A stretch of 64,000 bases of DNA from the NCBI GenBank assembly GCA_039984715.1, contig JBDWUA010000014.1, positions 372,001-436,000 on the forward strand, in the 5' to 3' direction. The position numbers and the translations under genes were made by a program. Shown piece after piece: positions 54,258-62,725 of the stretch. The stretch is from JABSSA01 sp039984715. Its GTDB lineage: Bacteria; Pseudomonadota; Alphaproteobacteria; Rhodobacterales; Rhodobacteraceae. Numbering within the stretch: position 1 is the stretch's first letter; each line of letters opens with the position of its first letter. Below the pieces are notes generated by a model. It had not been told where the DNA came from and did no database searches. It was given only the letters and a program-made list of their open reading frames with translations.

Positions 54258-54725
54258 ATGCCCGACATCGGAGACACCGCGCCTGATTTTACCATGCCAC
54301 AAGGGGGCGATGGTCGCGAAATTACGCTGTCTGCGTTGCAAGGGACACCCGTCATCTTGTATTTCTATCCACGTGACGACACGCCCGGCTGTACCAAGGA
54401 AGCCATTGCATTCACAGAACTTTTGCCAGAATTCGACTCGTTAGGTGTGCGTGTGTTTGGGGTATCCAAAGACACGATTGCGAAACACGACAAGTTTTCG
54501 GCAAAGTACGAATTAGGCGTTCCCTTACTTTCGGACGTGGACACTGACGTATGCGAACAATATGGCGTTTGGGTTGAAAAAAACATGTACGGACGCAAAT
54601 CAATGGGCATCGAACGCGCGACATTCCTTATTGATGGCGACGGTCGATTGACCCACATCTGGCGAAAAGTAAAAGTGCCCGGACACGCCCAAGAGGTTTT
54701 GGACACTGTAAAGGCACTGCCATGA
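54258..54725 (+). CDS. bcp: Peroxiredoxin, Bcp/PrxQ type
   Basis: 155 residues from the ATG at 54258. The peroxidatic cysteine is Cys45 in YPRDDTPGCTKEA. The usual resolving cysteine five residues on is replaced by Ile50, so it is not a standard 2-Cys PrxQ; a single other Cys (Cys99 in DTDVCEQYG) is the only in-chain alternative. It reduces hydroperoxides in the cytoplasm. The stop overlaps the start of the DUF455 gene (ATGA). Confidence 0.92.
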   Translation: MPDIGDTAPDFTMPQGGDGREITLSALQGTPVILYFYPRDDTPGCTKEAIAFTELLPEFDSLGVRVFGVSKDTIAKHDKFSAKYELGVPLLSDVDTDVCEQYGVWVEKNMYGRKSMGIERATFLIDGDGRLTHIWRKVKVPGHAQEVLDTVKALP

Positions 54726-55528
54726 TCCCATTGGCTGAAATGGCGGATGCCGTCTTACACACCCCCGGTGGGCGAGAAAAGACCGCGCTGTCTCGTCAGT
54801 TTGCCGCTGAATGGCAAAGTGCGCGCGCAGGTGGCGACATGCCTGAAGTTGGTCGCGGCGATCCGCCTACACACCCAGCCCGACCGAATGCTCCTGAATT
54901 GCTTAGCCCACGAGATGTGCCAAAACGCAAACCCGGCAGCCCACAAGGGCGTATCGCGTTGCTGCATGCCGTGGCCCATATCGAACTCAATGCTGTAGAT
55001 TTGCATTGGGATCTGATCGCGCGCTTTTCCCATGTGCCAATGCCCCCCGGATTTTACGATGACTGGGTGAAGGCTGCGGATGAAGAAAGTAAACATTTCA
55101 ATTTGATGTGCGACTGTCTTGAAGAATTGGACAGCTCTTATGGCGCGTTGCCAGCCCATGCCGGCATGTGGCGCGCCGCCGAAGACACTGTTGATGATTT
55201 GATGGCACGATTGGCCGTGGTTCCAATGGTTTTAGAAGCGCGCGGCTTGGACGTGACACCCGGTATGATTGCCCTGTTCAAAAAGGCAAATGTTTCATCC
55301 GCCGTTGCCGCGTTGGAAACCATTTACGCCGAAGAAGTCAGCCACGTAGCTTATGGGTCGAAATGGTTTCACTTCTTATGCGGACGCGAAAATCTGGACC
55401 CAAAGGATGTCTTTCACGATATGGTTCGGACCTATTTCAAGGGCGCATTAAAGCCCCCTTTTAACGAGGAAAAACGCGCCGAAGCTGGGTTGCCGCCTGA
55501 CTTTTATTGGCCCTTGGTCGAAGGGTGA
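54722..55528 (+). CDS. DUF455 family ferritin-like protein
   Basis: 268 residues. Carboxylate and histidine positions of a di-iron four-helix bundle are visible: LLHAVAHIELNAVDLHWDL, AADEESKHFNLMCDCLEEL, VPMVLEARGLDVTP and TIYAEEVSHVAYGSKWF. The four E/ExxH-type motifs are those expected of a ferritin-like oxygenase or oxidase. The substrate is unknown. Translational coupling to bcp suggests a role in oxidant handling. Confidence 0.87.
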   Translation: MIPLAEMADAVLHTPGGREKTALSRQFAAEWQSARAGGDMPEVGRGDPPTHPARPNAPELLSPRDVPKRKPGSPQGRIALLHAVAHIELNAVDLHWDLIARFSHVPMPPGFYDDWVKAADEESKHFNLMCDCLEELDSSYGALPAHAGMWRAAEDTVDDLMARLAVVPMVLEARGLDVTPGMIALFKKANVSSAVAALETIYAEEVSHVAYGSKWFHFLCGRENLDPKDVFHDMVRTYFKGALKPPFNEEKRAEAGLPPDFYWPLVEG

Positions 55529-55772
55529 ACGTTTTCATCACCAAGACCATTTACCTTATCACCACATAAAGAAACCCTGTTCTGCTTGAATCGAGCTGTG
55601 CGCAAATCCCAGTTTCGGCAAGAATTTGCCAATTTTACCCGCTGGTTACCACTCTTACGAGACTGCCCGCCTCGGGACTTGCCCAAGGACATGTGTATGT
55701 TTATTCAGTCGTCTGTGACAAAAGCAGCCGGGACGCTGCCTGTCAGACTGGGTTGGGATGAGGAAACGTAGC

Positions 55773-57107
55773 GTGCGCACACGTATTGGTTTGAAACTGC
55801 ATGGTGTTTTGGAAAAGTACTTTCCAGAACGTCGAGTCTTTTTGAAATCCGACACTGACACACGTTTCATTCGTTTACGCCCTGAAATGCAGTTTATCGC
55901 CTTTGCCGGGTCTGCCCTTGTCGTTTCATGGGCCATTGTCGCAACTGCGATTATCCTTATGGACTCGATCGGATCGGGTAATTTCCGTGAACAAGCCAAA
56001 AGAGATCAACGTACCTATCAGGCGCGTTTGAACCATCTGGCCGAAGAACGGGATTCGCGTGCAGAAGAAGCATTGGCCGCACAAAGCCGTTTTAACGCTG
56101 CATTGTCCCAAATTTCGGTCATTCAGTCAGAATTGTTACAATCCGAAACAAAACGCCGCGAATTGGAAACCGGGATCGGCGTGATCCAATCCACGTTGCG
56201 CGACACGATGAAAGAACGCGAAACCGCCCGTACTGAAGTCGCCTCGCTCAAGGAAGAGATGGAAACCGGTGTCGGGTCTTCACTGGCGTCTAGTAGTGCA
56301 AACGCACCGATGGATTTCGTCGCGGATGCCCTGGCCCGCACTGCCGCAGAGCGCGACAAAGTGGTTGCCGATGCCCAAGACGCCCTGCACGCTGCCGATG
56401 AGATGGCCACCGAAATTGCTTTGATGCGTGAGCAAAACGACCAGATCTTTCGCCAACTGGAAGAAGCAATGACCGTGTCCGTTGCCCCGTTGGAAAAGAT
56501 GTTCAGCGCAGCGGGAATGCCAACCGATTCCATTCTTGAGCAAGTCCGCCGCGGGTATTCCGGCCAAGGTGGCCCTCTAACACCCATCAGTTTTTCGACG
56601 CGCGGTCAGGTTCCGACACCGGACACCATGCGTGCCAATCGTTTGCTTGAACAATTGGATGCTTTGAACATCTATCGGATTGCAGCGGAAAAAGCGCCCT
56701 TTGCCCACCCGGTGCGCAAGGCGACACGCTTTACCTCTGGGTTTGGATTTAGACGCGACCCAAAGACCGGCGGTCGTCGCATGCATAAGGGCGCGGATTT
56801 CGCCGGACCAAGTGGAACGGAAATCTATTCAACAGCCGATGGTGTTGTTGTTCACGCCGGATGGCAGTCCGCTTATGGACGGCTTGTAAAAATTCAACAT
56901 CAGTTCGGTATTGAGACCCGTTACGCACATCTGTCGAGAATTGATGTGAAAGTCGGCCAAAGGGTCTCGCGTGGCGATCGTATTGGTGGTATGGGAGCAT
57001 CTGGACGGGTTACGGGGACACATCTCCATTATGAAGTCCGCGTCGGCGGAAAAGCCGTAAACCCTATGATCTACATCAAGGCAGCGAACGATGTTTTCAA
57101 AGAGTAA
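55773..57107 (+). CDS. M23 family metallopeptidase with an N-terminal membrane anchor
   Basis: 444 residues from a GTG at 55773, preceded by GAGGAAA; the ATG at 55758 is an alternative. A membrane helix at about 40-62 (FIAFAGSALVVSWAIVATAII) is followed by a long coiled coil (150 residues) and a LytM/M23 domain: His338 and Asp342 (MHKGADFAG) plus His417 and His419 (THLHYEV) are the zinc ligands and base. It would cut peptidoglycan peptides in the periplasm. The end overlaps the bactofilin gene by 17 bp. Confidence 0.92.
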   Translation: MRTRIGLKLHGVLEKYFPERRVFLKSDTDTRFIRLRPEMQFIAFAGSALVVSWAIVATAIILMDSIGSGNFREQAKRDQRTYQARLNHLAEERDSRAEEALAAQSRFNAALSQISVIQSELLQSETKRRELETGIGVIQSTLRDTMKERETARTEVASLKEEMETGVGSSLASSSANAPMDFVADALARTAAERDKVVADAQDALHAADEMATEIALMREQNDQIFRQLEEAMTVSVAPLEKMFSAAGMPTDSILEQVRRGYSGQGGPLTPISFSTRGQVPTPDTMRANRLLEQLDALNIYRIAAEKAPFAHPVRKATRFTSGFGFRRDPKTGGRRMHKGADFAGPSGTEIYSTADGVVVHAGWQSAYGRLVKIQHQFGIETRYAHLSRIDVKVGQRVSRGDRIGGMGASGRVTGTHLHYEVRVGGKAVNPMIYIKAANDVFKE

Positions 57108-57597
57108 AATCAACGAACCTGGGCCAAAAACAGCAGAAACTGCGAAATCGTCGTCAGTTTCTTCCGATTTGGGCTCTTCCGCTTCACCAACAAGCGGCGA
57201 ATTCAAGGCCAGCGCTCCGAAGGCAAAACCGCCAGCGTCGATTCTCTCGGCTGATTTGCATATCACTGGAAATCTAAAGACGACCGGCGACATTAATGTC
57301 GAAGGCACAGTCGAAGGCGATATACGCGCGCATCTTCTGACAATTGGTGAAACAGCGACAATCAAAGGCGAAGTGGTCGCCGATGACGTTGTCGTCAACG
57401 GACGTATTGTCGGCCGCGTACGCGGTTTGAAAGTTCGTCTGACATCCACCGCCCGTGTTGAAGGTGACATCATCCACAAAACAATCGCTATTGAATCAGG
57501 TGCCCATTTTGAAGGCTCGGTTCAGCGGCAGGATGATCCATTGAATTCTGGATCAGGTGGCAAGCCCGTGGGTGCCGCAAAGCCAACGGCAAGCTAA
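57091..57597 (+). CDS. Bactofilin
   Basis: 168 residues. A disordered Ser/Pro/Lys-rich N-terminus of about 50 residues leads to the bactofilin core (ILSADLHITGNLKTTGDINVEGTVEGDIRAHLLTIGETATIKGEV, right-handed beta-helix turns) and a flexible tail. Bactofilins polymerise in the cytoplasm and position cell-wall enzymes. The 17-bp overlap with the M23 gene places a cytoskeletal scaffold and its wall hydrolase in one translation unit, as in known BacA-LmdC type pairs. Confidence 0.92.
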   Translation: MFSKSKINEPGPKTAETAKSSSVSSDLGSSASPTSGEFKASAPKAKPPASILSADLHITGNLKTTGDINVEGTVEGDIRAHLLTIGETATIKGEVVADDVVVNGRIVGRVRGLKVRLTSTARVEGDIIHKTIAIESGAHFEGSVQRQDDPLNSGSGGKPVGAAKPTAS

Positions 57598-57623
57598 CCA
57601 ATCCTTCTGAAAAATCTGAATTG

Positions 57624-57656
57624 AAAGCGCTTTGTGAAAACAAGGCGCTTTTTTTT
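57624..57656 (+). terminator. Strong terminator after the bactofilin gene
   Basis: AAAGCGCTTTGT and ACAAGGCGCTTT pair over twelve positions (one G-U) with a GAAA tetraloop, followed by a run of eight T. One of the clearest terminators in the window. Confidence 0.92.
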
Positions 57657-57781
57657 ACCAAGCATTTCCCGGCATGATGCCACGGCTCAGCAAACGTGTC
57701 GTTGGCAAATGGCCAATGACTTGGTCCCGCATATGCGAACAGCAGGACCAAGCCGTCTTTATAGAGGCTAAGTCAGTCTTT

Positions 57782-58750
57782 TCAGCGTCCCAGCATCCAT
57801 TGACCGTTTGGCCAAAATGCGTGGAAGGCAAAGGCGAACATCACGTCATGGGCGACGTCTTTTCCGGATTTGTCGCGCACGCGGATTGATCCGACGTCAC
57901 GTCCTTCGGAAATGCGCGCAGAATCCAGCGCCGATGCCTGCCCCGCGACCCATGAAATTTCTAATCCAGCCTCTGTCACCTGTTCCTCGCGGGCCAAGCG
58001 TTCCATGGGCCATGCCCGTTTGCCCACACGAACGACGCGTGACACGGCAGGGATATCGTGTGGTGGCAATTCGCCGTTATACAAAAACGGACGTCCGCTG
58101 TCGTACCCTTCGTATGGGTTGCGCCCGTATGAGCGATTCCAATCGGGTTCCGCCATAACCAGCCCTTCGGGGTTGCGTGCCCGAAATTCCGCCCAGCTTT
58201 CCATCCAAGTGGGCAACTGGGTGAGACTGACACCATTCATTTCGCCAACGATGCCCTGCCCTATGGCCTGCTGCCACCAGCTTTGCGTTTCGCGGTCATA
58301 CATAATCATATCAGAATTACGGAGCTTGCCAGACACCCCAAAACTAAGCACGCGGCCCTTTACGCGGCGATCAAACGTCATGCCCGAATTACAAAGCGGG
58401 CAAAACGTAACGGCAACTGGTGTGCTGCCAACGATATCGTTAACGATCTCGTGCCACGTCAAATATCGGATTGGGTATGCACGCGGCTCGGCGCCATCGA
58501 TTTCAACTGTAATGACAGGCTCGCGGGGACCAATGCCCTGTTTGTCGGACACACGCACAAAGCTCGGTTTGTCCAAAGCCGGAATGCCATCTTTAGGAGG
58601 GCCACCGGATAACACTTCGACCCAATTGGCGACACTGGTCTTGGAAAAATCAGTGTCAGGCCATTCATGCCGCCAAAACGTTGGATCAGCCAATCCCACA
58701 CTTGCCGTCAGAAAAATAGCCGCAAGAACACGCGCACCCAACCACATCAT
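57782..58750 (-). CDS. DUF3179 domain-containing secreted protein
   Basis: 322 residues with a signal peptide (MMWLGARVLAAIFLTASVGLA). The DUF3179 signatures are GIPALDKPSFV, AYPIRYLTWHEIVNDIVGSTPVAVTFCPLCNSGMTF, and later WLLP-type loops with SRVVRVG. The CPLCNSG pair could bind metal or form a disulfide in the periplasm. Function not known. An 8-bp inverted repeat surrounds its ribosome-binding site and start. Confidence 0.86.
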   Translation of the reverse strand: MMWLGARVLAAIFLTASVGLADPTFWRHEWPDTDFSKTSVANWVEVLSGGPPKDGIPALDKPSFVRVSDKQGIGPREPVITVEIDGAEPRAYPIRYLTWHEIVNDIVGSTPVAVTFCPLCNSGMTFDRRVKGRVLSFGVSGKLRNSDMIMYDRETQSWWQQAIGQGIVGEMNGVSLTQLPTWMESWAEFRARNPEGLVMAEPDWNRSYGRNPYEGYDSGRPFLYNGELPPHDIPAVSRVVRVGKRAWPMERLAREEQVTEAGLEISWVAGQASALDSARISEGRDVGSIRVRDKSGKDVAHDVMFAFAFHAFWPNGQWMLGR

Positions 58751-58842
58751 TCGTCCCTCCCTCGATTGATGAGTGACGAATGTGACGCAGAAGATGACTT
58801 AAGCAACCCACCTGACGTGCTTGTGATCATAGCAGACACAAA

Positions 58843-58868
58843 AAAGGGTGCGCTTTCGCCCACCCTTT
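58843..58868 (-). terminator. Terminator of the cyclophilin pair
   Basis: On the minus strand AAAGGGTG and CACCCTTT pair, with a short CG inner stem, followed by TTTTTTGTG. It lies about 22 bp after the periplasmic cyclophilin stop. Confidence 0.8.
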
Positions 58869-58890
58869 CAAATCAGATATATTGTCAGGC

Positions 58891-59442
58891 TTACGGTGTA
58901 ACAGTGACCGTTTTCATGACATCCGCGTCCCCTTCAACTGCACCAGAGCGCGGATGCCCACGCTTGATCGCATCCAGAACATCAAACCCATCCGTGACAC
59001 GTCCAACCACAGTGTATTGGCCGTTCAAGAAATGACCTTCGTCAAACATGATGAAGAATTGGCTATTTGCACTATTTGGGCTTTGCGAACGCGCCATACC
59101 GACAACGCCGCGGTCGTAAGGCACGTCGGAAAATTCAGCAGGCAAATCCGCATCGCTTGAACCGCCCGTGCCCGCACGCGCCAGATCACCGTCTTGGCGA
59201 CCAAATTCAACATCGCCCGTTTGGGCCATGAACCCATCAATGACACGGTGGAAAACGACACCGTCATATTGTCCCGAGCTTGCCAGCGCAATTATGCGGT
59301 CGACGTGCTGCGGGGCCACGTCTTCTAGCAGATCAATTTTGATCGTGCCATTGGCCCCATCGCCCGCAACTTCAATTTCAATTCCACTGGCCAAGGATGG
59401 ACCAGCCAGAACCGCAAGCAAACAAACGAACGCCTTATGCAT
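58891..59442 (-). CDS. Peptidylprolyl isomerase, cyclophilin type, exported
   Basis: 183 residues from the ATG at 59442, with a signal peptide (HKAFVCLLAVLAGPSLASG). Cyclophilin core: VVFHRVIDGFMAQTGDVEFG, GMARSQSPNSANSQFFIMF and LNGQYTVVGRVTDGFDVL. It assists proline isomerisation of exported proteins. The start lies 8 bp inside the end of the upstream cytoplasmic cyclophilin gene. Confidence 0.92.
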   Translation of the reverse strand: MHKAFVCLLAVLAGPSLASGIEIEVAGDGANGTIKIDLLEDVAPQHVDRIIALASSGQYDGVVFHRVIDGFMAQTGDVEFGRQDGDLARAGTGGSSDADLPAEFSDVPYDRGVVGMARSQSPNSANSQFFIMFDEGHFLNGQYTVVGRVTDGFDVLDAIKRGHPRSGAVEGDADVMKTVTVTP

Positions 59443-59941
59443 CCGCTGCAACCTTAACGCTGATCATGCGGTCTGGGTTCATTGGAGGTTCGCCGCGCGC
59501 GATAGCATCGACATGCTCCATCCCTTCGATCACACGTCCATAAACGGTGTATTGTCCGTTCAGGAAATGGTTGTCAGAAAAGTTGATGAAAAACTGGCTG
59601 TTCGCACTGTCCGGGTTTTGTGAGCGCGCCGCGCCCAATGTGCCGCGATCATGCGGCAGCTTGGAAAATTCTGCTGCTACATCTGGCAAGTCAGATCCGC
59701 CCGTGCCCGCCATACGGATGTTGAACCCGTCTTCCATATCGCCATGCTGTACATCGCCGGTTTGTGCCATGAACCCGTCAATCACCCGGTGAAAGCAAAC
59801 GTTGTCGTATTGTCCGCTGCGCACCAGTTCTTTCATGCGTGCTGCATGCAAAGGCGCAACATCCGCCATCAGTTCGATTGTTACTGTACCATCCTTCAAT
59901 TCGATAAGGATTGTGTTTTCCGGGTCTTTGATGTCGGCCAT
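59435..59941 (-). CDS. ppiB: Peptidylprolyl isomerase, cyclophilin type, cytoplasmic
   Basis: 168 residues from the ATG at 59941 (MADIKDPENTILIEL), no signal peptide. Core motifs: VCFHRVIDGFMAQTGDVQHGDMEDGF, LGAARSQNPDSANSQFFINF and LNGQYTVYGRVIEGMEHVDAI. It is the first gene of a two-gene cyclophilin operon and differs from the next mainly by lacking a signal peptide, a duplication with split location. Divergent from pgk. Confidence 0.92.
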   Translation of the reverse strand: MADIKDPENTILIELKDGTVTIELMADVAPLHAARMKELVRSGQYDNVCFHRVIDGFMAQTGDVQHGDMEDGFNIRMAGTGGSDLPDVAAEFSKLPHDRGTLGAARSQNPDSANSQFFINFSDNHFLNGQYTVYGRVIEGMEHVDAIARGEPPMNPDRMISVKVAADA

Positions 59942-60075
59942 TGTGCCTCTCCTGTCCTCAAGTTCCGCTCTTCCTAATAGGCTGCGCGCGTCGGGACAAG
60001 TGATGCATTGACCCTCGGGCCATTTCCCGCAAAACAGGCACCAAGACATTTAGGCAAAAGCCAAAGGGGAATACC

Positions 60076-61254
60076 ATGAGCTGGAAAACACTTGATCAGA
60101 TGGATATCGCAGGAAAACGCGTCCTGACCCGTGTCGACATCAACGTGCCCATGGACGACGGAAAGATCACCGACAGCACACGCATCGACCGGATTGTTCC
60201 GACAATCACGGACATCCGCGCCAAGGGTGGCAGTCCGGTGTTGTTGGCTCACTTTGGTCGCCCCAAGGGCAAACCAGTGCCCGAGATGTCATTGCGTGCG
60301 TTGGTGCCGGCATTGTCAGCAGCCTTCGGCACAGAAGTCGTTTTTATCGAGCGCCCCAACCGGGACATTATCGATGAACAAGCCCCCGATGCTGTGATTT
60401 TGATCGAAAACACCCGCTTTACCCCCATGGAAGAAGCAAACGACCCGCAAATGGCTCAGTTTTTGTCCACATTGGGGGATGTCTATTGCAATGACGCCTT
60501 TTCCGCTGCGCACCGGGCGCATGCCTCCACCGAAGGTGTCGCACGTCTGATGCGCAGCTGCGCTGGCCGTTTGATGCAAGCGGAACTGGAAGCATTGGAA
60601 GCCGCGTTGGCGACCCCCAAACGCCCTGTTGTGGCTGTCGTTGGTGGCGCGAAGGTGTCTACAAAACTAGAGCTGTTGGGAAATCTGGTCGAAAAGGTCG
60701 ACGCGATTGTGATCGGCGGTGGCATGGCCAACACGTTCCTTGTCGCCAAGGGCGTCGAAATTGGCACTTCGCTTGCGGAACGCGACATGGTTGATACCGC
60801 ACGCGAGATCATGACCAAAGCCGAAGCCGCAGGATGTAAACTGCAATTGCCCGTCGATGTTGTGGCATCTGCAGAGTTCAAGGCCAATGCAGACCACAAA
60901 ACGGTTCCGGCAACGGAATGCCCCGCTGATATGATGATCTTGGATGCGGGGCCGCAATCCGTAGCTGGTATCATTGAACTGTTCGAACAGGCCAATACAG
61001 TGGTGTGGAATGGTCCCTTGGGCGCGTTTGAAATTGAGCCCTTCAATGTGGCAACGGATGCGGCAGCCCGTGCGGCGGCGCGTTTGACCAAAGAAGGTAA
61101 ACTGATAACCGTTGCAGGTGGAGGCGATACCGTGGCCGCCTTGAACGGATCTGGCGCGGCGGCTGACTTTACCTATATCTCTACGGCGGGCGGTGCATTT
61201 CTGGAATGGATGGAAGGCAAAACCCTTCCGGGTGTCGCAGCTTTGTCATCCTGA
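60076..61254 (+). CDS. pgk: Phosphoglycerate kinase
   Basis: 392 residues. The N-domain has KRVLTRVDINVPMDDGKITD, ILIENTRFTPMEEAND and FSAAHRAHASTEGVAR. The C-domain carries PVVAVVGGAKVSTKLELLGNL, GGGMANTFLVAKG and VAGGGDTVAALNGSG (nucleotide-binding). It interconverts 1,3-bisphosphoglycerate and 3-phosphoglycerate, the step after GAPDH. No operator like those at the gap genes was seen upstream. Confidence 0.96.
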   Translation: MSWKTLDQMDIAGKRVLTRVDINVPMDDGKITDSTRIDRIVPTITDIRAKGGSPVLLAHFGRPKGKPVPEMSLRALVPALSAAFGTEVVFIERPNRDIIDEQAPDAVILIENTRFTPMEEANDPQMAQFLSTLGDVYCNDAFSAAHRAHASTEGVARLMRSCAGRLMQAELEALEAALATPKRPVVAVVGGAKVSTKLELLGNLVEKVDAIVIGGGMANTFLVAKGVEIGTSLAERDMVDTAREIMTKAEAAGCKLQLPVDVVASAEFKANADHKTVPATECPADMMILDAGPQSVAGIIELFEQANTVVWNGPLGAFEIEPFNVATDAAARAAARLTKEGKLITVAGGGDTVAALNGSGAAADFTYISTAGGAFLEWMEGKTLPGVAALSS

Positions 61255-61343
61255 CGATGTCCCCCAAACAGGTGGAAATGTGCAACAATGTTCAAAGCGT
61301 CCAGCGCAGTCGTTTGAACGCTGGCGAATAAAGGAGGCATCAG

Positions 61344-62120
61344 ATGTCGAAATTCACATTGATCACGGGTGCCTCTGAAGGGTTGGGTGTTGAATTTGCA
61401 CGGATCGCAGCCCGCGAGGGGCATTCGTTGATCCTGACTGCGCGATCCGAGGACAAGTTAAATGCATTGGCCGCAGACCTGCGTGCTGATGGAATTGATG
61501 TTTTGGTCATTCCCGCAGATTTGTCCCAGAATGGCGAAGCCGAGCGTTTGTGGTCCGCAGCGACTGAAGGCCGTCAGGTCGACGTGTTGGTGAATAATGC
61601 AGGCCTTGGGTACAATGGACCGTTTGACGCCGAAGACGGATGGCCGCGCGAGTTGAATTCAATCAATGTGAATCTTGTCGCCCTCACCCGGTTGATGAAA
61701 CTTGCCGTCCCGCACATGACGTCCCAAAACAGCGCCCGTATATTAAATGTGGCGTCTGTAGCGGGTGTGATGCCCGGCCCTAATATGGCCGTATATCACG
61801 CAACCAAAGCATATGTTCTGTCGCTGTCGCAAGCTGTTGCGGAAGAACTGCGCGGATCCAACGTGACAGTGACCACTCTCTGCCCCGGTGCGACGGCGAC
61901 AAATTTCTTTGACGAAGCCGACATGCATTCTGTCCGCCTGTTGAAGATGGCGCCTCCCGCTAAGGCGGCTGATGTTGCGGCGTTGGGTTGGGCCAAAGCC
62001 AAATCCGGAAAACGCATTGTCATCCCCGGCCTTTTGAATGGTCTTTTGGCATTTTCCACACGGCTTTTGCCCGGTTCATGGGTAACGCGCATAGCGGCAA
62101 TCGTGATGGGCAAGTCCTGA
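61344..62120 (+). CDS. SDR family oxidoreductase
   Basis: 258 residues after AAGGAGG. Classical SDR motifs: TLITGASEGLGVEFAR (cofactor loop), VLVNNAGLGYNGPF, and the catalytic YHATKAY. The substrate is unknown. Closest by eye to the YqjQ/dehydrogenase group that acts on short alcohols or ketones. It follows pgk by 89 bp. Confidence 0.88.
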   Translation: MSKFTLITGASEGLGVEFARIAAREGHSLILTARSEDKLNALAADLRADGIDVLVIPADLSQNGEAERLWSAATEGRQVDVLVNNAGLGYNGPFDAEDGWPRELNSINVNLVALTRLMKLAVPHMTSQNSARILNVASVAGVMPGPNMAVYHATKAYVLSLSQAVAEELRGSNVTVTTLCPGATATNFFDEADMHSVRLLKMAPPAKAADVAALGWAKAKSGKRIVIPGLLNGLLAFSTRLLPGSWVTRIAAIVMGKS

Positions 62121-62257
62121 CGCTGGAATTTGCTCTAAAATTCGAAAAAAACACCCATAATTCAACGATTTCCTCGTCAAAGGGGATTCACACAGCGAAT
62201 CATTTATGGCATAGTATTTTTAGCGTTCCGGCAAGAGAACGCGATAGGCAGAGTATA

Positions 62258-62557
62258 ATGGCACGTTTCGCACATCCCGCATTGGGTACATTCGTTTTCT
62301 TTCTCGTGGCGCTGGCGCTTGGTGTTTATTTCACTTTCGCAGCGGTTCAGGGGGATTTTGGTCTGTTCCAACGCGCCGAAATCGAAGCGGAAACCCGCGC
62401 CATGCAATCTCAGCTGGAACGTGTTGATGCTCAGGTCACTGAGATGGAGAACCTGACGCGTCGCCTGTCTGATGATTATCTTGATCTTGATTTGTTGGAT
62501 GAACAGGCCCGATCCGTACTAGGCCTCGTTCGCGCAGATGAAATTGTTGTGCGCTAG
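62258..62557 (+). CDS. FtsB/DivIC-like septum formation protein
   Basis: 99 residues. One membrane helix (ALGTFVFFLVALALGVYFTFAAV) is followed by a coiled coil (AEIEAETRAMQSQLERVDAQVTEMENLTRRLSDD) and YLDLDLLDEQARSVLGLVRADEIVV, the C-terminal pattern of FtsB/DivIC. It links FtsL and FtsQ at the septum. In alphaproteobacteria such a gene often precedes pdhA, as here. Confidence 0.87.
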   Translation: MARFAHPALGTFVFFLVALALGVYFTFAAVQGDFGLFQRAEIEAETRAMQSQLERVDAQVTEMENLTRRLSDDYLDLDLLDEQARSVLGLVRADEIVVR

Positions 62558-62686
62558 ATCGCACAAGCCTAGATTTCAATCTCTTCCTCAATAGCCCATT
62601 CTTCATGTGATATTTGCAATATTCCCGCGCAAATTGACGCAAGAGAAAACTCGCGGTGGATTCTTCTGCGAACATTCGATACAGAA

Positions 62687-62704
62687 TAGTTCAACGCTAA
62701 ACTA
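62687..62704. promoter_or_regulatory. pdhA operator, same as at lpd
   Basis: TAGTTCAACGCTAAACTA is a near-palindrome with central CG, 21 bp before the pdhA start. It matches the lpd site at 16 of 18 positions. Position this close to the start suits repression. Confidence 0.65.
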
Positions 62705-62725
62705 TCTTTCGAAGGAGGTCCGCCA

